DNA of 64,000 bases from Clitopilus passeckerianus (taxonomy: Eukaryota; Basidiomycota; Agaricomycetes; Agaricales; Entolomataceae): NCBI GenBank assembly GCA_944990035.1, contig CALYLX010000083.1, positions 1 to 64,000 of the forward strand, written 5' to 3'. Positions 55,559 through 64,000 of this stretch are shown here, one piece after another (position 1 is the stretch's first letter; each line of letters starts with the position of its first letter). The notes under the pieces are model-generated. The model did not search any database, was not told the origin of the DNA, and saw only the letters and a program-made list of their open reading frames with translations. The translations under genes were made by a program, and so were the position numbers.

Positions 55559-56236
55559 TCCTTGAGGCCCGATTCCGTTCGATGATGATAACATGGGGCG
55601 TAATCAAGGGTGAACCCGAGTGTCGTGTGTCCATTCGGACATTATATGAAACTGGGCCGCTCCCAGCCTCAAGGCTGTGTTGATGCCACTTCCCATGTGG
55701 TACTCGGAAACATTGACCACTCTAATCCCTGAGGGTGAAGACAGTCATATTGTAGCGTACAATCCGGCTACTGTAAATTCCGAGTTCTATCTTCAGATAG
55801 GACGAGGTTTGTCTGTTGAAAATGTTGGCTGTTTTTTTCGGCGCATTTCGATATTCACATGCTTCTCACATCCGATATATTGCTTTTTAAACGCTTATTC
55901 TTCCTTTTCAAGTTATAATGATGCCGTATGTGATCCGGAGGTTCCCATTATATCCTTTCTCTGATCGTTCCATGCCGGCTGTCTGCCTGCTCCCCAATAC
56001 CAGAGATAAGGTTGGGACGTCTCTGGACCGCGTAAGCTCGTGTATGGTCTTGCTCTTCGTTCGCGTTCTACACCCTCTACTGGTCTGACTGATTGTGAGT
56101 ATATATTCACGTGTATCTGCTTTACGACGTCTTTAATCTTTATTTATCCCTCTGAACTATGTTTTACCGTCGTCAAAATTGAAGTTGCTATGATATTTTG
56201 GCACTGGCCTTCACTAATGCAACCCCTTAGGTTATA
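55559..56236. other. Upstream region of the NLR gene
   Basis: No gene supported; one 95-codon frame (55677-55964) lacks features. Ends at the 5-bp target duplication of the retrotransposon. Confidence 0.45.
56232..56236 (+). repeat. Target-site duplication, left copy
   Basis: TTATA, repeated at 63499-63503 directly outside the other LTR; a 5-bp duplication is the norm for Ty3-type integrases. Confidence 0.85.
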
Positions 56237-56721
56237 TGTTAAGGCAGAGCCTAACAACTTAGGTAATACTGTTTACGCTCGATGTCTTTGATAAACAAAG
56301 ACAGAGATTTGTCAGCAGCTGCGGCTGTACTGACGACCTGGTGAGATTGACGAAGCAAGGGACTTAAAGGCGAAGTAGAGAACTAAGCAGTTAGGTAGAT
56401 TGCCTAGGTCAAGCTGAGGAGCCTTGACCAAATGGTACAGGTTTATATACCTATCTAGTAGTTCTAAATATAGCACATGCGCAGCATGCTGAGTAAGTAA
56501 TGAGTCATGTGCAGCATGATGAGTAAGTACATGAGTCAGTATGACTCAATGCGAGTCAGAAAGAGTCAGATAAGGTATAAGTCTCTCACGATCGTGAGAG
56601 ATGCGGAGTAAGCATGGAAAAAGATGAAAAATGCGCAGTGATGCGCAGCATATGTGAGTAATCGTGCATAGGTAAGCGGGCCGGGGTATGTAAGGAGAAA
56701 CATGTAAGCAAAATCATAACA
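56237..56721 (-). repeat. 3' LTR
   Basis: 485 bp, TG...CA ends (TGTTAAGG / CATAACA on the plus strand). It differs from the other LTR at 56355, 56510, 56553 and 56590 only; three of the four are at CpG sites. Confidence 0.97.
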
Positions 56722-56754
56722 TTACCCTCTCGCTATCGTTGAAGTCTCCTGACT

Positions 56755-57624
56755 TCAATTCCTTCCTTTACCCCAGAAGTGACGGTCTATGCCCTTGTGG
56801 TAGCGTTGTGGGCAGCTAACCGGGTAATGGCCTGGGCCACGATGATGGCATAGACGACACACAAAACGAAAGCAATGACACTGTCGGTGTCTGCCTCCAC
56901 AAATGTAGCATCTGAACCATCTGGGTGGTGGTGGTCTGTTGGCAAGGTATCCGGTGCGCGGCGCCTTCTGGGACGATACTGTCGAGGGGGAAGGTTCACC
57001 AGCGTTGGTGAGTCGGACTCTGGTGGGCTTTCGAATGCGGAGAGGTATGGCGTTGGAGGGTTTGCCATTGGGATTGATGTTTTCCTTGTTGTCGTTCTGT
57101 TCTTTTTTGACGAAGGGGTTATGTTTTATTTTTGCGGCGGTGTGTAAATTGGTGACGGGAGGAAATGCTCGTAGGGTTCCGCAAACTTGACGTGCAGTGA
57201 GGATCGTGACTTCCTCTTCTTGACTTTCCTCAGGCCCCCAGGGATTGGAGGCAAGGGTTTCGAAGTCTGTCTCCTCTGGGTTGTTGAACCAGTTTTGTCG
57301 TTCGGGGAAGAATTCGTCGAGGAAAGCTGTTCCTCCAATAGCAAAGAAGAGGTCTGTGAGGGTCTCCTCCGTTTCTCGATCAACTTTGTCCAAAAGTTGA
57401 TCAAGATCGTCAGTGGTTTTCGCAAATTGGTGGCGCAGACGAGCCACTTCGTTGCGAGTTTCGGTTCGTCGGTTTTGGTAGAGGGTTCCTTGTTCTCCCA
57501 CAGCGGTGAGAGGGTTGTCGTTGCTGCTCCAGGCAGTATGCGTACGGAGCGCCGTAATAGCGGTATCGGATTTGAAGGTGTTGCGGATGATGGTGCGGTC
57601 GTAGGAAGAGGCATTTTGAGACAT
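56755..57624 (-). CDS. Retrotransposon third ORF, cysteine-rich
   Basis: 289 codons from an ATG at 57624, 39 bp after the end of pol and ending 34 bp before the 3' LTR, on the sense strand of the element. The N-terminal half is helical (LRHQFAKTTDDLDQLLDKVD, LTDLFFAIGG). The middle is polar and low-complexity (NDNKENINPNGKPS) and basic. The C-terminus has two CCHC-like clusters: CYICGGRHRQCHC and CRLCHHRGPGHYPVSC. There is no signal peptide or membrane span, so it is not an env. It is intact while gag and pol are damaged. A nucleic-acid-binding accessory protein is a reasonable inference. Confidence 0.75.
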   Translation of the reverse strand: MSQNASSYDRTIIRNTFKSDTAITALRTHTAWSSNDNPLTAVGEQGTLYQNRRTETRNEVARLRHQFAKTTDDLDQLLDKVDRETEETLTDLFFAIGGTAFLDEFFPERQNWFNNPEETDFETLASNPWGPEESQEEEVTILTARQVCGTLRAFPPVTNLHTAAKIKHNPFVKKEQNDNKENINPNGKPSNAIPLRIRKPTRVRLTNAGEPSPSTVSSQKAPRTGYLANRPPPPRWFRCYICGGRHRQCHCFRFVCRLCHHRGPGHYPVSCPQRYHKGIDRHFWGKGRN

Positions 57625-57662
57625 TGTTATATAGTGGATGTGAGTGGGTTTGCTATGTGGTG

Positions 57663-60600
57663 TCAGGTGAGTTTCTTCCTCTTTTTATACTCGGTGAGTA
57701 TTTCCTTGGCGTTCCGCAGTTCCGACTCGGGCATCCATTCGTTGTCCGCTGATGGCCATCCCTTCCATTTTACGAGGTATCTGTGTCGCCCTTTGCCTTG
57801 TTTCTGATGGGCCACAATTGCTTCTATTTCGTATTCTTCTATTCCGTCGATTTCGTCAGGTGGCGGTTTAGAGAAGCTGGGTCCATGCGCTTTGGTGGAG
57901 ATGTAACGGGTGAGAAGTGATGCGTGAATCACCGGGTGGATCTTCCATCGTCTTGGCAGGTCGAGTTTATAGGTCAGGTGTCCTTTTACCTCAAGTATCT
58001 TGAAGGGTCCTTCTCGTTTGGGTGCTAGTTTCTTGGAGATGTTTCCTTGATTGAGATTTGTGGCTTCTAACCACACCTTTTCTCCGACTTTGAATGGGGT
58101 GAACTGTCGTGTGATCTTCTCTGCCATGCGTTGCGCAGCAAGTGCATGTGCAGCATTTGCTTCATCACGTGCTAGCAGAAGTTCCTTGATCCGTTTGTCA
58201 ACTGCGGGAATTTTGCTAGTGGGAGCAATTGATGGGAGTGCAGGTGGTTCGTATCCCATCATTAGGTAGAATGGGGTTCGTTTGGTGACAGAGTGTGTTC
58301 GGCTGTTGTAGGAGAATTCTAGAGTGGTAATCCATTTGGACCAGGATTCGGGGTTCTGTGCACAGAAGATGCGGAGATAGGCATCAATCTCCTGATTGAT
58401 CCTTTCTGTCGCACCATCGGTTTGTGGGTGGTAGGCGGTGCTCATGTTGAGCTTGATTCCAAGGAGTCGTCCCATTTCTTGGAAAACTTTAGAGGCGAAT
58501 TGAGGTCCTCTGTCTGAAATTCCTTTGTCGGGGAGTCCAAAGCGACGGTAAACGTTGTCAATGTAGGCGTTTGCAGTTCCTGTGGCGTCGATTTTCTTTG
58601 TGCAAGGGATGAAAATTGCCCCCTTCGTAGCTCCATGGTCGACCACGGCCATAATGCTATCGAAACCATCACTCTCTGGGAGATCCGTGTGAAAATCGTA
58701 CGTCACTAGCGAAAATGGCCTAGTGGTTTCGGATTTGATGGGCATTAATGGTGGAGCGGTGGGGTGGCGATTGATTTTCATTTGCTGGCACATTGCACAG
58801 CCCTGCACAAAGTTCTTGATGAACACTGACATCCCTGGCCACCAGTAGTCCTTCCGGACTTTTTCCAGTGTCCCAAATTGTCCAGGGTGTCCTGCGCTGG
58901 GTAGATCGTGATAACGTTGGACTATCTTCCTTCGGAGGTCTTCGTCATCTGGTACCACGCACTTGTCCTTGTAGTACAAGATGCCATCGTCAAATTTCCA
59001 GTCTTCCAGGTTTGATCGGATTGGTGGGGGTCCGTCTTCTTTGGCGGTGCGAATGGCGTCAACAATCAGTTTGTCATTGACCATCTTGTGTACAATTTCG
59101 TCCTTTAGTTCAATGTCAATTGAGCGAAGGAAGAGCTTGTTGGGGAGGAGAATGATGTCTTCGTTGTCGGTGTCTTCACCTGGGATGTGGTCTGGTCGTC
59201 GAGATAGTGCGTCAGATTGTATCATCTTTGCACCAGGGGTGTGTACAAGTTTGATGTTAAACTGGGATAGCATCAGATTCCATCTCGCTTGTCATTGGTT
59301 CAACTTCCGGGCTTCTCGGAAGTATGTGAGGTTTTTGTGATTGGATAGAATCACGACTGAATGTTGGGATCCATGGAAGTAGTGTCGCCAGGTTTCTAAT
59401 GCACGGATAATGCCTAGAAGTTCTCAGTCGTAGATTTCATAGTTCCGTTCTGTTTCCGAGAACGATTTAGATATGAAACCACATGAGTGCCATGATCCGT
59501 TGGCGTCACGTTGTTGTAGGACTGCTCCTGTTGCATGTTTTGAGGCGTCGCTTTCTACCACAAATGGCTTTGTGGGGTCAGGCATCAGCAACACAGGTGC
59601 TTCCAGGAATTTGTCTTTCAGGGTAGTGAAAGCTTCGTCACATTCATTGGTCCATTCCCATTTCTTGTCTTTCTTGGTGAGTTCGTTTAGCGGTTTGGCA
59701 ATTTCCGCATATTTTCCGATGAACCTGCGGTAAAAGTTTCCGAATTCTAGGAATGATCGGACTTCCTTTACTGTAGTTGGCGTAGGCCAGTCGCGCATCC
59801 CTGCAAATTTGACAGGGTCCATGGAGATCTTGTTTGGTTCAATGATGAACCCAAGGTATTCCACTCTTGTGGTGTCAAATTGGCATTTCTCTGCTTTGAG
59901 GTAGAGATCGTTGTCTTGTAGTCTTTGTAAGACTCTGCGTGTGCGTTCTCGGTGTTTTTCTGGATCGTTGGAGAAGATGAGGATGTCGTCCATGTAGATG
60001 ATGACCCATCCTTCGTCTATCATGTCTCGGAAAAGGTGGTTCATCATTGCTTGGAAGGTACCAGGTGAGTTCATTAGTCCAAAGAACATCACCATTGGTT
60101 CAAATAACCCTCGGTTGGTCTTGAACGCTGCTTTCCATTGGTCACCATCTTTGATGCGGATGTTGTGATATCCCCATCGAATGTCGAGTTTGGTGAAGAC
60201 AGTTGCTCCTTTGAGTTTATCGATGAGTTCGCTAGCCAGCGGTAAGGGGTAAGCGTTAGGTATTGTTCCTTCGTTGAGTCGTCGGTAATCCTGACATGGT
60301 CTTAGGGCTTCCGAGTCTTTCTTTGCAACGAAGAAGAACGGAGATGCTTGTGGGGAGTTGGATTCTCGGATGTATCCTTTGGCTAGATTTTCCTTGAGAA
60401 ACTCGTCGAGTTTTTCTTGCTCTAAGGGGCTGAGCGGATAGACCTTGCAGTCTTTTGGCACGAAATCTGTCTTCAGATCTATGGCGTGATCCCAGGGTCG
60501 GCTTGGTGGGAATCGTTCGGATGCTGCTTTCTCAAAGACTTTTCTGTAGTCTTGAAGATAGTCGGGGATGATTTCGTCAAGGGATTTCTTTGGCTCCTTA

Positions 60601-61496
60601 TCTTCTCGTTTATGCTCCAGAGCTTGCGAAATTGATGTTTTCGCACGTATCCACACCTGCTGTGTGTGATGTCTGGTTGCTGGATGGTGTGTTATCACCG
60701 TCTGTTGTATCGTGGTAGTTGGCCTGATTGGCCCGTACACAAGGTAATCCTTTGTGTGTTCCTGCGTAAGTGGGGGTTTCTCCTTGGTGAATATTCCGAC
60801 TGCCGGTTCGTTCTGGCAGTATGCGATGAGAAAGTCTTCATTGATCTCTTCTCCGTCTTCGACTATTCGGAAATAGTCGCTAAGTCCTTCTGATTTTCCG
60901 GGATTCTCTTCGGAACAATCAGGTGCTGGGGTAGGTGGCGTGTTTTCCTCTAGTAGTTGTTCTCGGATGGCTCTCATCCGCTTGATGTCTACTGCTCGCA
61001 TTAATGTTTGCGACAGTCGTTGGGTAATGCGTGATTCGTCGATTTCGAGTGTGCCGTCGCTCCACGATATGATTGGATCTACCCGTTTTAGCCAGGGTAA
61101 TCCAAAAATCAGGTGGTCTTTCCCGAGTCCAGTGACAAAACATCTTTCCTTGATGATGGCTGTCCCTATCTTGGCAATAACCCAGGTAAAGTGGGTAATA
61201 GTTCCTTGTTTGTTCAGGGTGCCATCAACGTTTCGTGCTGTAATCGGTTGTCGGAGTGGGAGTAGCGGGAGGTGATGTGTCTTGGCAAAGACGGAGTCGA
61301 TAAATGACCCTTGCGCTCCAGAGTCAATGAGAGCTTTTGTGCCGGCGATTGTTGTATTTCCATCTAGGGGGTCTTGTAGAGAGATTGGGATACGCATAGA
61401 TTCAGCATAAAAATCAGTAGCTACAAGTACACTGGAAATATCAATCGGGCGAGGAAGTACTGACGTCGGCTTTGCAGTCTTCCTCTTTAAAAACCC
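57663..61496 (-). pseudogene. Retrotransposon pol, two nonsense codons
   Basis: Entered by -1 shift at 61490-61496. Protease ALIDSGAQGSFID near 61320; reverse transcriptase with CQDYRRLNEG, FTKLDIRWGYHNIRI and YMDDILIF near 59990; RNase H FVVESDASKHATGAVL. A TGA at 59424-59426 interrupts [17 protein letters not shown], and a second TGA at 59292-59294 precedes QARWNLMLSQFN; both fit CGA to TGA changes. From 59291 the frame is open through the integrase: H-H-C-C finger (YHDLPSAGHPG, CAMC), catalytic Asp in YDFHTDLP, Asp in SDRGPQF, Glu in GATERINQE, then a GPF motif and a C-terminal chromodomain (YLVKWKGWPSADNEWMPE). Otherwise intact. Confidence 0.92.
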
Positions 61497-62415
61497 TCAG
61501 CCTCTGCTTCGGTGTAGAATTCAGCGGCTTCTTCTTGGGGCATGTCAGCTAGGACTGCTCTGACATATTTGATCAACTCGGCTCCCTTCTCAGGTTTCTT
61601 GTGGAATCGGCTGTCGTTGTTGCTAGGGTAGGTTCTTCCAAAATTCTTCCTTTGAAGACATTGTTGGATCGTGTGACCTTTCTTGGAGCAATAGTAGCAC
61701 AAGTTGTTCTTCTTGTGATGTTCTCTTTCCTCCTGGGTGAGGCGGCGTTTGGGTGGATCAGTGGTGAAACGATCAACATCCATAGCCATTGGGTCTCGGG
61801 CTCCAGTAGGTGTTTTGTAAGCACCTTTGACCATATCAGATGTCTTGATGATACGGGTATGTCCCATGATTGTCTTGGCACGTCGCCAGTTGTTGTCAAA
61901 CTGGACGGCTTTCTTGACCCAATCGTCGAATGTGGTAGGAGGGGAATCGGAAAAGAGAATTTTCTCTCGGAGTTTGGGGGTAAGTCCTTCCATGAAGATC
62001 TCGATCTTTGCAGTGTCACCGCTGAGATCAGTTCGTGCAAGAATATTCTTGAAGACGGTGACAAATTCGTCAGCTGTCCCATCCTGTCGTAAGGCTTTGA
62101 GTTGGAGAAGTGCGGCAGCTTTGTCGTCGGTAGGGAAAAGGCTTCTTTGAATTGGCTGATAAATTCAGCGTAGGTGGCTTTCCTTTCAGCTGCTGAATAT
62201 TTATCGTGAAATTCTAATCCCCATGCTGCTGCAGTTCCTTCTTTGAGGAAGGATAGGGCGATGCGAATCTTCTTGTCATCTTCGAGTTGGTTGAGGTTGT
62301 TTAGGATGAGGTAGTCTTCAAGTTCCTGAATGAACTTTCTGGTCTTGGATCGGTCTCCGGAGAACGTTTGGGGTTTGGCTCCAATGTCCTTCTTGTTGTT
62401 GTTGTCTTGTGACAT
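61487..62415 (-). pseudogene. Retrotransposon gag, one frameshift
   Basis: From the first in-frame ATG at 62415 (MSQDNNNKKD) the capsid region runs PQTFSGDRSKTRKFIQELED, LNQLEDDKKIRIALSFLK and AEFISQFKEAF. Near 62134 the reading frame changes inside a short T run, after which the other frame continues with EGLTPKLREKILFS, the MAMDVDRF block and a CCHC knuckle CYYCSKKGHTIQQC, ending TAA at 61487-61489. Absence of one T in the run explains the change; it may be a real mutation or a nanopore homopolymer error. Confidence 0.85.
61490..61496 (-). promoter_or_regulatory. Slippery heptamer GGGTTTT at gag-pol junction
   Basis: In the gag frame the last codons are GAG GGT TTT TAA, so G GGT TTT is a canonical X XXY YYZ -1 site directly before the stop. 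Slipping back one base gives GGG TTT TTA AAG and enters an open frame that runs without a stop into protease. This is the only open link between gag and pol. Confidence 0.65.
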
Positions 62416-62976
62416 TTCGTAGTCGAAATCGAAGTCGGTTTCTGGTTCAATTGTTTCTGCACTGGGGCGCTCCTCTGGCTCAGCTGTGGGGCTCTCCTCT
62501 AGCTGTTGTTGTACTTGGTGTTCTTCTTCTTCCTCTTTGGGCAAGACAGAAGCGCTGGTAGACGGGACTAGTGATGGGTTCCTGGATATTGCTGTGGGTA
62601 ATGGTGCGAAGCGTCGCTGTTCCTCCTCGTCTACTTCAATGTCGTGTTCTCGTTGAGCTCGGACAATAGCAGGGGTCTTATGAGGTCGTTCAGGGGTAGG
62701 GAAGTCTAGAGCGTGGAAGTGTCTGTTTTCAACGGCAACGGTGGTGAATGTGAATTTGCCAAGGGAGAGAGAGGCGTAGCACCAGCGGTTATTGTTGTGA
62801 TTAAAACCGCAGTAGCTTCCGTTGGTGAACTTGTAGACGTTGTTGGTTCCTTCTACTAGAGTGGTATTTTGTGGCGGGTGGTCTGCCCTGTGTACGACCG
62901 TGGTGACTGAGTGGTAGCCGCAACGGCAATCGGCCTGTTGCGTGCTTCTGCTGTGTTGTCGTGGGGTGGGCCTGCG
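62416..62976 (-). other. Open frame upstream of gag without an ATG
   Basis: The gag frame stays open for about 187 codons upstream of its first ATG, from just after a TAG near 62977-62979, and looks coding: CRCGYHSVTTVVHRADHP, KFTNGSYCGFNHNNNRWC and an acidic run (KEEEEEH). Possible readings are non-AUG initiation, a lost start codon or an unspliced leader. Confidence 0.45.
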
Positions 62977-63000
62977 CTAACAATGAGCGGGCCTTCTGAA

Positions 63001-63011
63001 CAGCTTGACCT
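63001..63011 (-). promoter_or_regulatory. Primer-binding site, self-priming type
   Basis: On the element's sense strand the 11 nt AGGTCAAGCTG lie 2 nt inside the 5' LTR. Their exact reverse complement CAGCTTGACCT occurs within each LTR (plus-strand positions 63183-63193 and 56406-56416), about 30 nt downstream of a TATATAAA box, where transcripts should begin. In Tf1 the first 11 nt of the RNA prime reverse transcription at such a site. Confidence 0.75.
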
Positions 63012-63013
63012 TT

Positions 63014-63498
63014 TGTTAAGGCAGAGCCTAACAACTTAGGTAATACTGTTTACGCTCGATGTCTTTGATAAACAAAGACAGAGATTTGTCAGCAGCTGCG
63101 GCTGTACTGACGACCTGGTGAGATTGACGAAACAAGGGACTTAAAGGCGAAGTAGAGAACTAAGCAGTTAGGTAGATTGCCTAGGTCAAGCTGAGGAGCC
63201 TTGACCAAATGGTACAGGTTTATATACCTATCTAGTAGTTCTAAATATAGCACATGCGCAGCATGCTGAGTAAGTAATGAGTCATGCGCAGCATGATGAG
63301 TAAGTACATGAGTCAGTATGACTCAATGCAAGTCAGAAAGAGTCAGATAAGGTATAAGTCTCTCACAATCGTGAGAGATGCGGAGTAAGCATGGAAAAAG
63401 ATGAAAAATGCGCAGTGATGCGCAGCATATGTGAGTAATCGTGCATAGGTAAGCGGGCCGGGGTATGTAAGGAGAAACATGTAAGCAAAATCATAACA
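63014..63498 (-). repeat. 5' LTR
   Basis: 485 bp, same termini as the left copy; contains the element promoter (TATATAAA on the minus strand near 63219), a GGTCAA...TTGACC hairpin, and dispersed ATGCGCAGCAT and GAGTCA repeats that could bind regulators. Confidence 0.97.
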
Positions 63499-63503
63499 TT
63501 ATA
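63499..63503 (+). repeat. Target-site duplication, right copy
   Basis: TTATA, matching 56232-56236. Confidence 0.85.
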
Positions 63504-63652
63504 TATATAGACCTTGAATATAGAGTTTGAATATCTGGTGTTCCGGTTATATAAATACAGAGTACAATTCAGAGGTTGCCATATGTGGTACAATGTTATT
63601 CCCATATACAATTATTCTGTACGATCATGGAGGCGCTATGTCGCCTATAAAC

Positions 63653-63949
63653 TTAATTCCCACTTCCTTCGTCCGTCTCGTATACCTGTCGATATTGTTT
63701 AGCTTGTTGTTGAACGTTCAATTTTAAGTTAAATCTTACTTCCTCGTCGTAATCCTCCTTGTTTACCGCGTTCATCTTTCCTATTTCCGTCCTTTCCATC
63801 CGGTTCCTGTACTCTGCCCTGAATGCGTTTCTCAGTATATCTACCTTTTCTTGGTCGTCTGCTGTCTCCCCAAATTCTTCTTCCAATTCAGGTATTCCGC
63901 TTAAGAATAGCACCTCCTCTCCGCTTCGAAAAATATCGTTCTGTATCAA
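63653..63949 (-). CDS. Partial open frame running off the right side
   Basis: 98 codons, acidic and helical (SGIPELEEEFGETADDQEKV, LRNAFRAEYRNRMERTE), opening at TTG rather than ATG; probably the last exon of a gene that begins beyond the window. The segment 63504-63652 shows nothing. Confidence 0.35.
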   Translation of the reverse strand: MIQNDIFRSGEEVLFLSGIPELEEEFGETADDQEKVDILRNAFRAEYRNRMERTEIGKMNAVNKEDYDEEVRFNLKLNVQQQAKQYRQVYETDEGSGN

Positions 63950-64000
63950 TTTCGGACTGAGTATATGCGTTGGGGTCAGTCATCGGCAGTCCCGTGCTCA

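Larger units (their letters stand above)
56237..63498 (-). mobile_element. Chromovirus LTR retrotransposon, Tf1/sushi-like, nearly complete
   Basis: A 7262-bp element on the minus strand with 485-bp LTRs, TSD TTATA, and internal order gag, protease, reverse transcriptase, RNase H, integrase, chromodomain, then an extra ORF before the 3' LTR. The primer-binding site is complementary to 11 nt inside the LTR rather than to an obvious tRNA, which is the self-priming arrangement of Tf1/sushi elements. The LTRs differ at four positions of 485 (0.8%), so insertion is fairly recent. Coding is damaged by one frameshift in gag and two nonsense codons between reverse transcriptase and integrase. It inserted just upstream of the NLR gene. 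Confidence 0.95.

Noticed and set aside
62125..62150. Gag frame change as a programmed frameshift
   Set aside because: It lies inside the capsid region and no slippery heptamer or downstream need for two products is apparent; a base deletion or sequencing error is simpler.
1..64000. CRISPR arrays, bacterial operons or prophage
   Set aside because: None seen; the repeats present are telomeric, LTR, tRNA-like or segmental.

Overview
The window is one end of a chromosome from a filamentous basidiomycete, most likely an agaricomycete. The evidence is a terminal telomere array, intron-dense genes with introns of mostly 45-70 bp, TACTAAT-like branch points, F-box and Rds1-like families typical of mushroom genomes, and a chromodomain Ty3-type retrotransposon. 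The first 54 bases are not genomic: they match an Oxford Nanopore ligation adapter and native barcode left on the contig. The biological sequence starts at base 55 with about 21 copies of CCCTAAA (TTTAGGG on the G-rich strand).

Layout. 0-9 kb (subtelomere): gene-poor sequence, a spliced gene joining a Crinkler-like N-terminal region to a protein-kinase-like domain (1885-3829, minus), an 802-residue orphan gene (5100-7508), and a decayed retrotransposon gag with a possible LTR. 9-12 kb: no gene recognised. 12-20.3 kb: a transporter cluster made of a JEN-type monocarboxylate transporter and two tandem sugar porters of equal length (524 aa) but very different intron content, facing a small cysteine-rich membrane protein. 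22.9-24.7 kb: three tandem small secreted 8-cysteine proteins with a shared upstream element, one of which has lost its ATG. 26.8-29.2 kb: the first of three large F-box paralogues, followed by a secreted SH3-like protein. 31.4-38.1 kb: a segmental duplication flanking a 670-residue acidic orphan gene. 38.3-42.3 kb: an F-box gene, an F-box fragment and a secreted ferritin-like (Rds1-type) protein. 42.4-43.3 kb: four tRNA-like sequences on one strand, one folding as an intron-containing tRNA-His. 43.5-49.1 kb: two more F-box paralogues in tandem. 50.5-52.1 kb: two related single-membrane-span genes, tail to tail. 52.3-55.6 kb: a NACHT-ankyrin NLR. 56.2-63.5 kb: an almost complete Tf1/sushi-like chromovirus with identical-length LTRs, a 5-bp target duplication, an 11-nt self-priming match, a slippery gag-pol junction, an extra third ORF, and a few inactivating mutations.

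Read together this is an accessory chromosome end: families that expand in fungi (F-box, NLR, Crinkler-like, small secreted proteins, transporters), recent tandem duplications and retroelements. No operon-like organisation is expected. The transporter trio suggests carbon-source uptake; the secreted, NLR and Crinkler-like genes suggest interaction or self/non-self functions. Gene models were spliced by eye from GT-AG (one GC-AG) signals, and the exon coordinates given preserve frame; none has transcript support.
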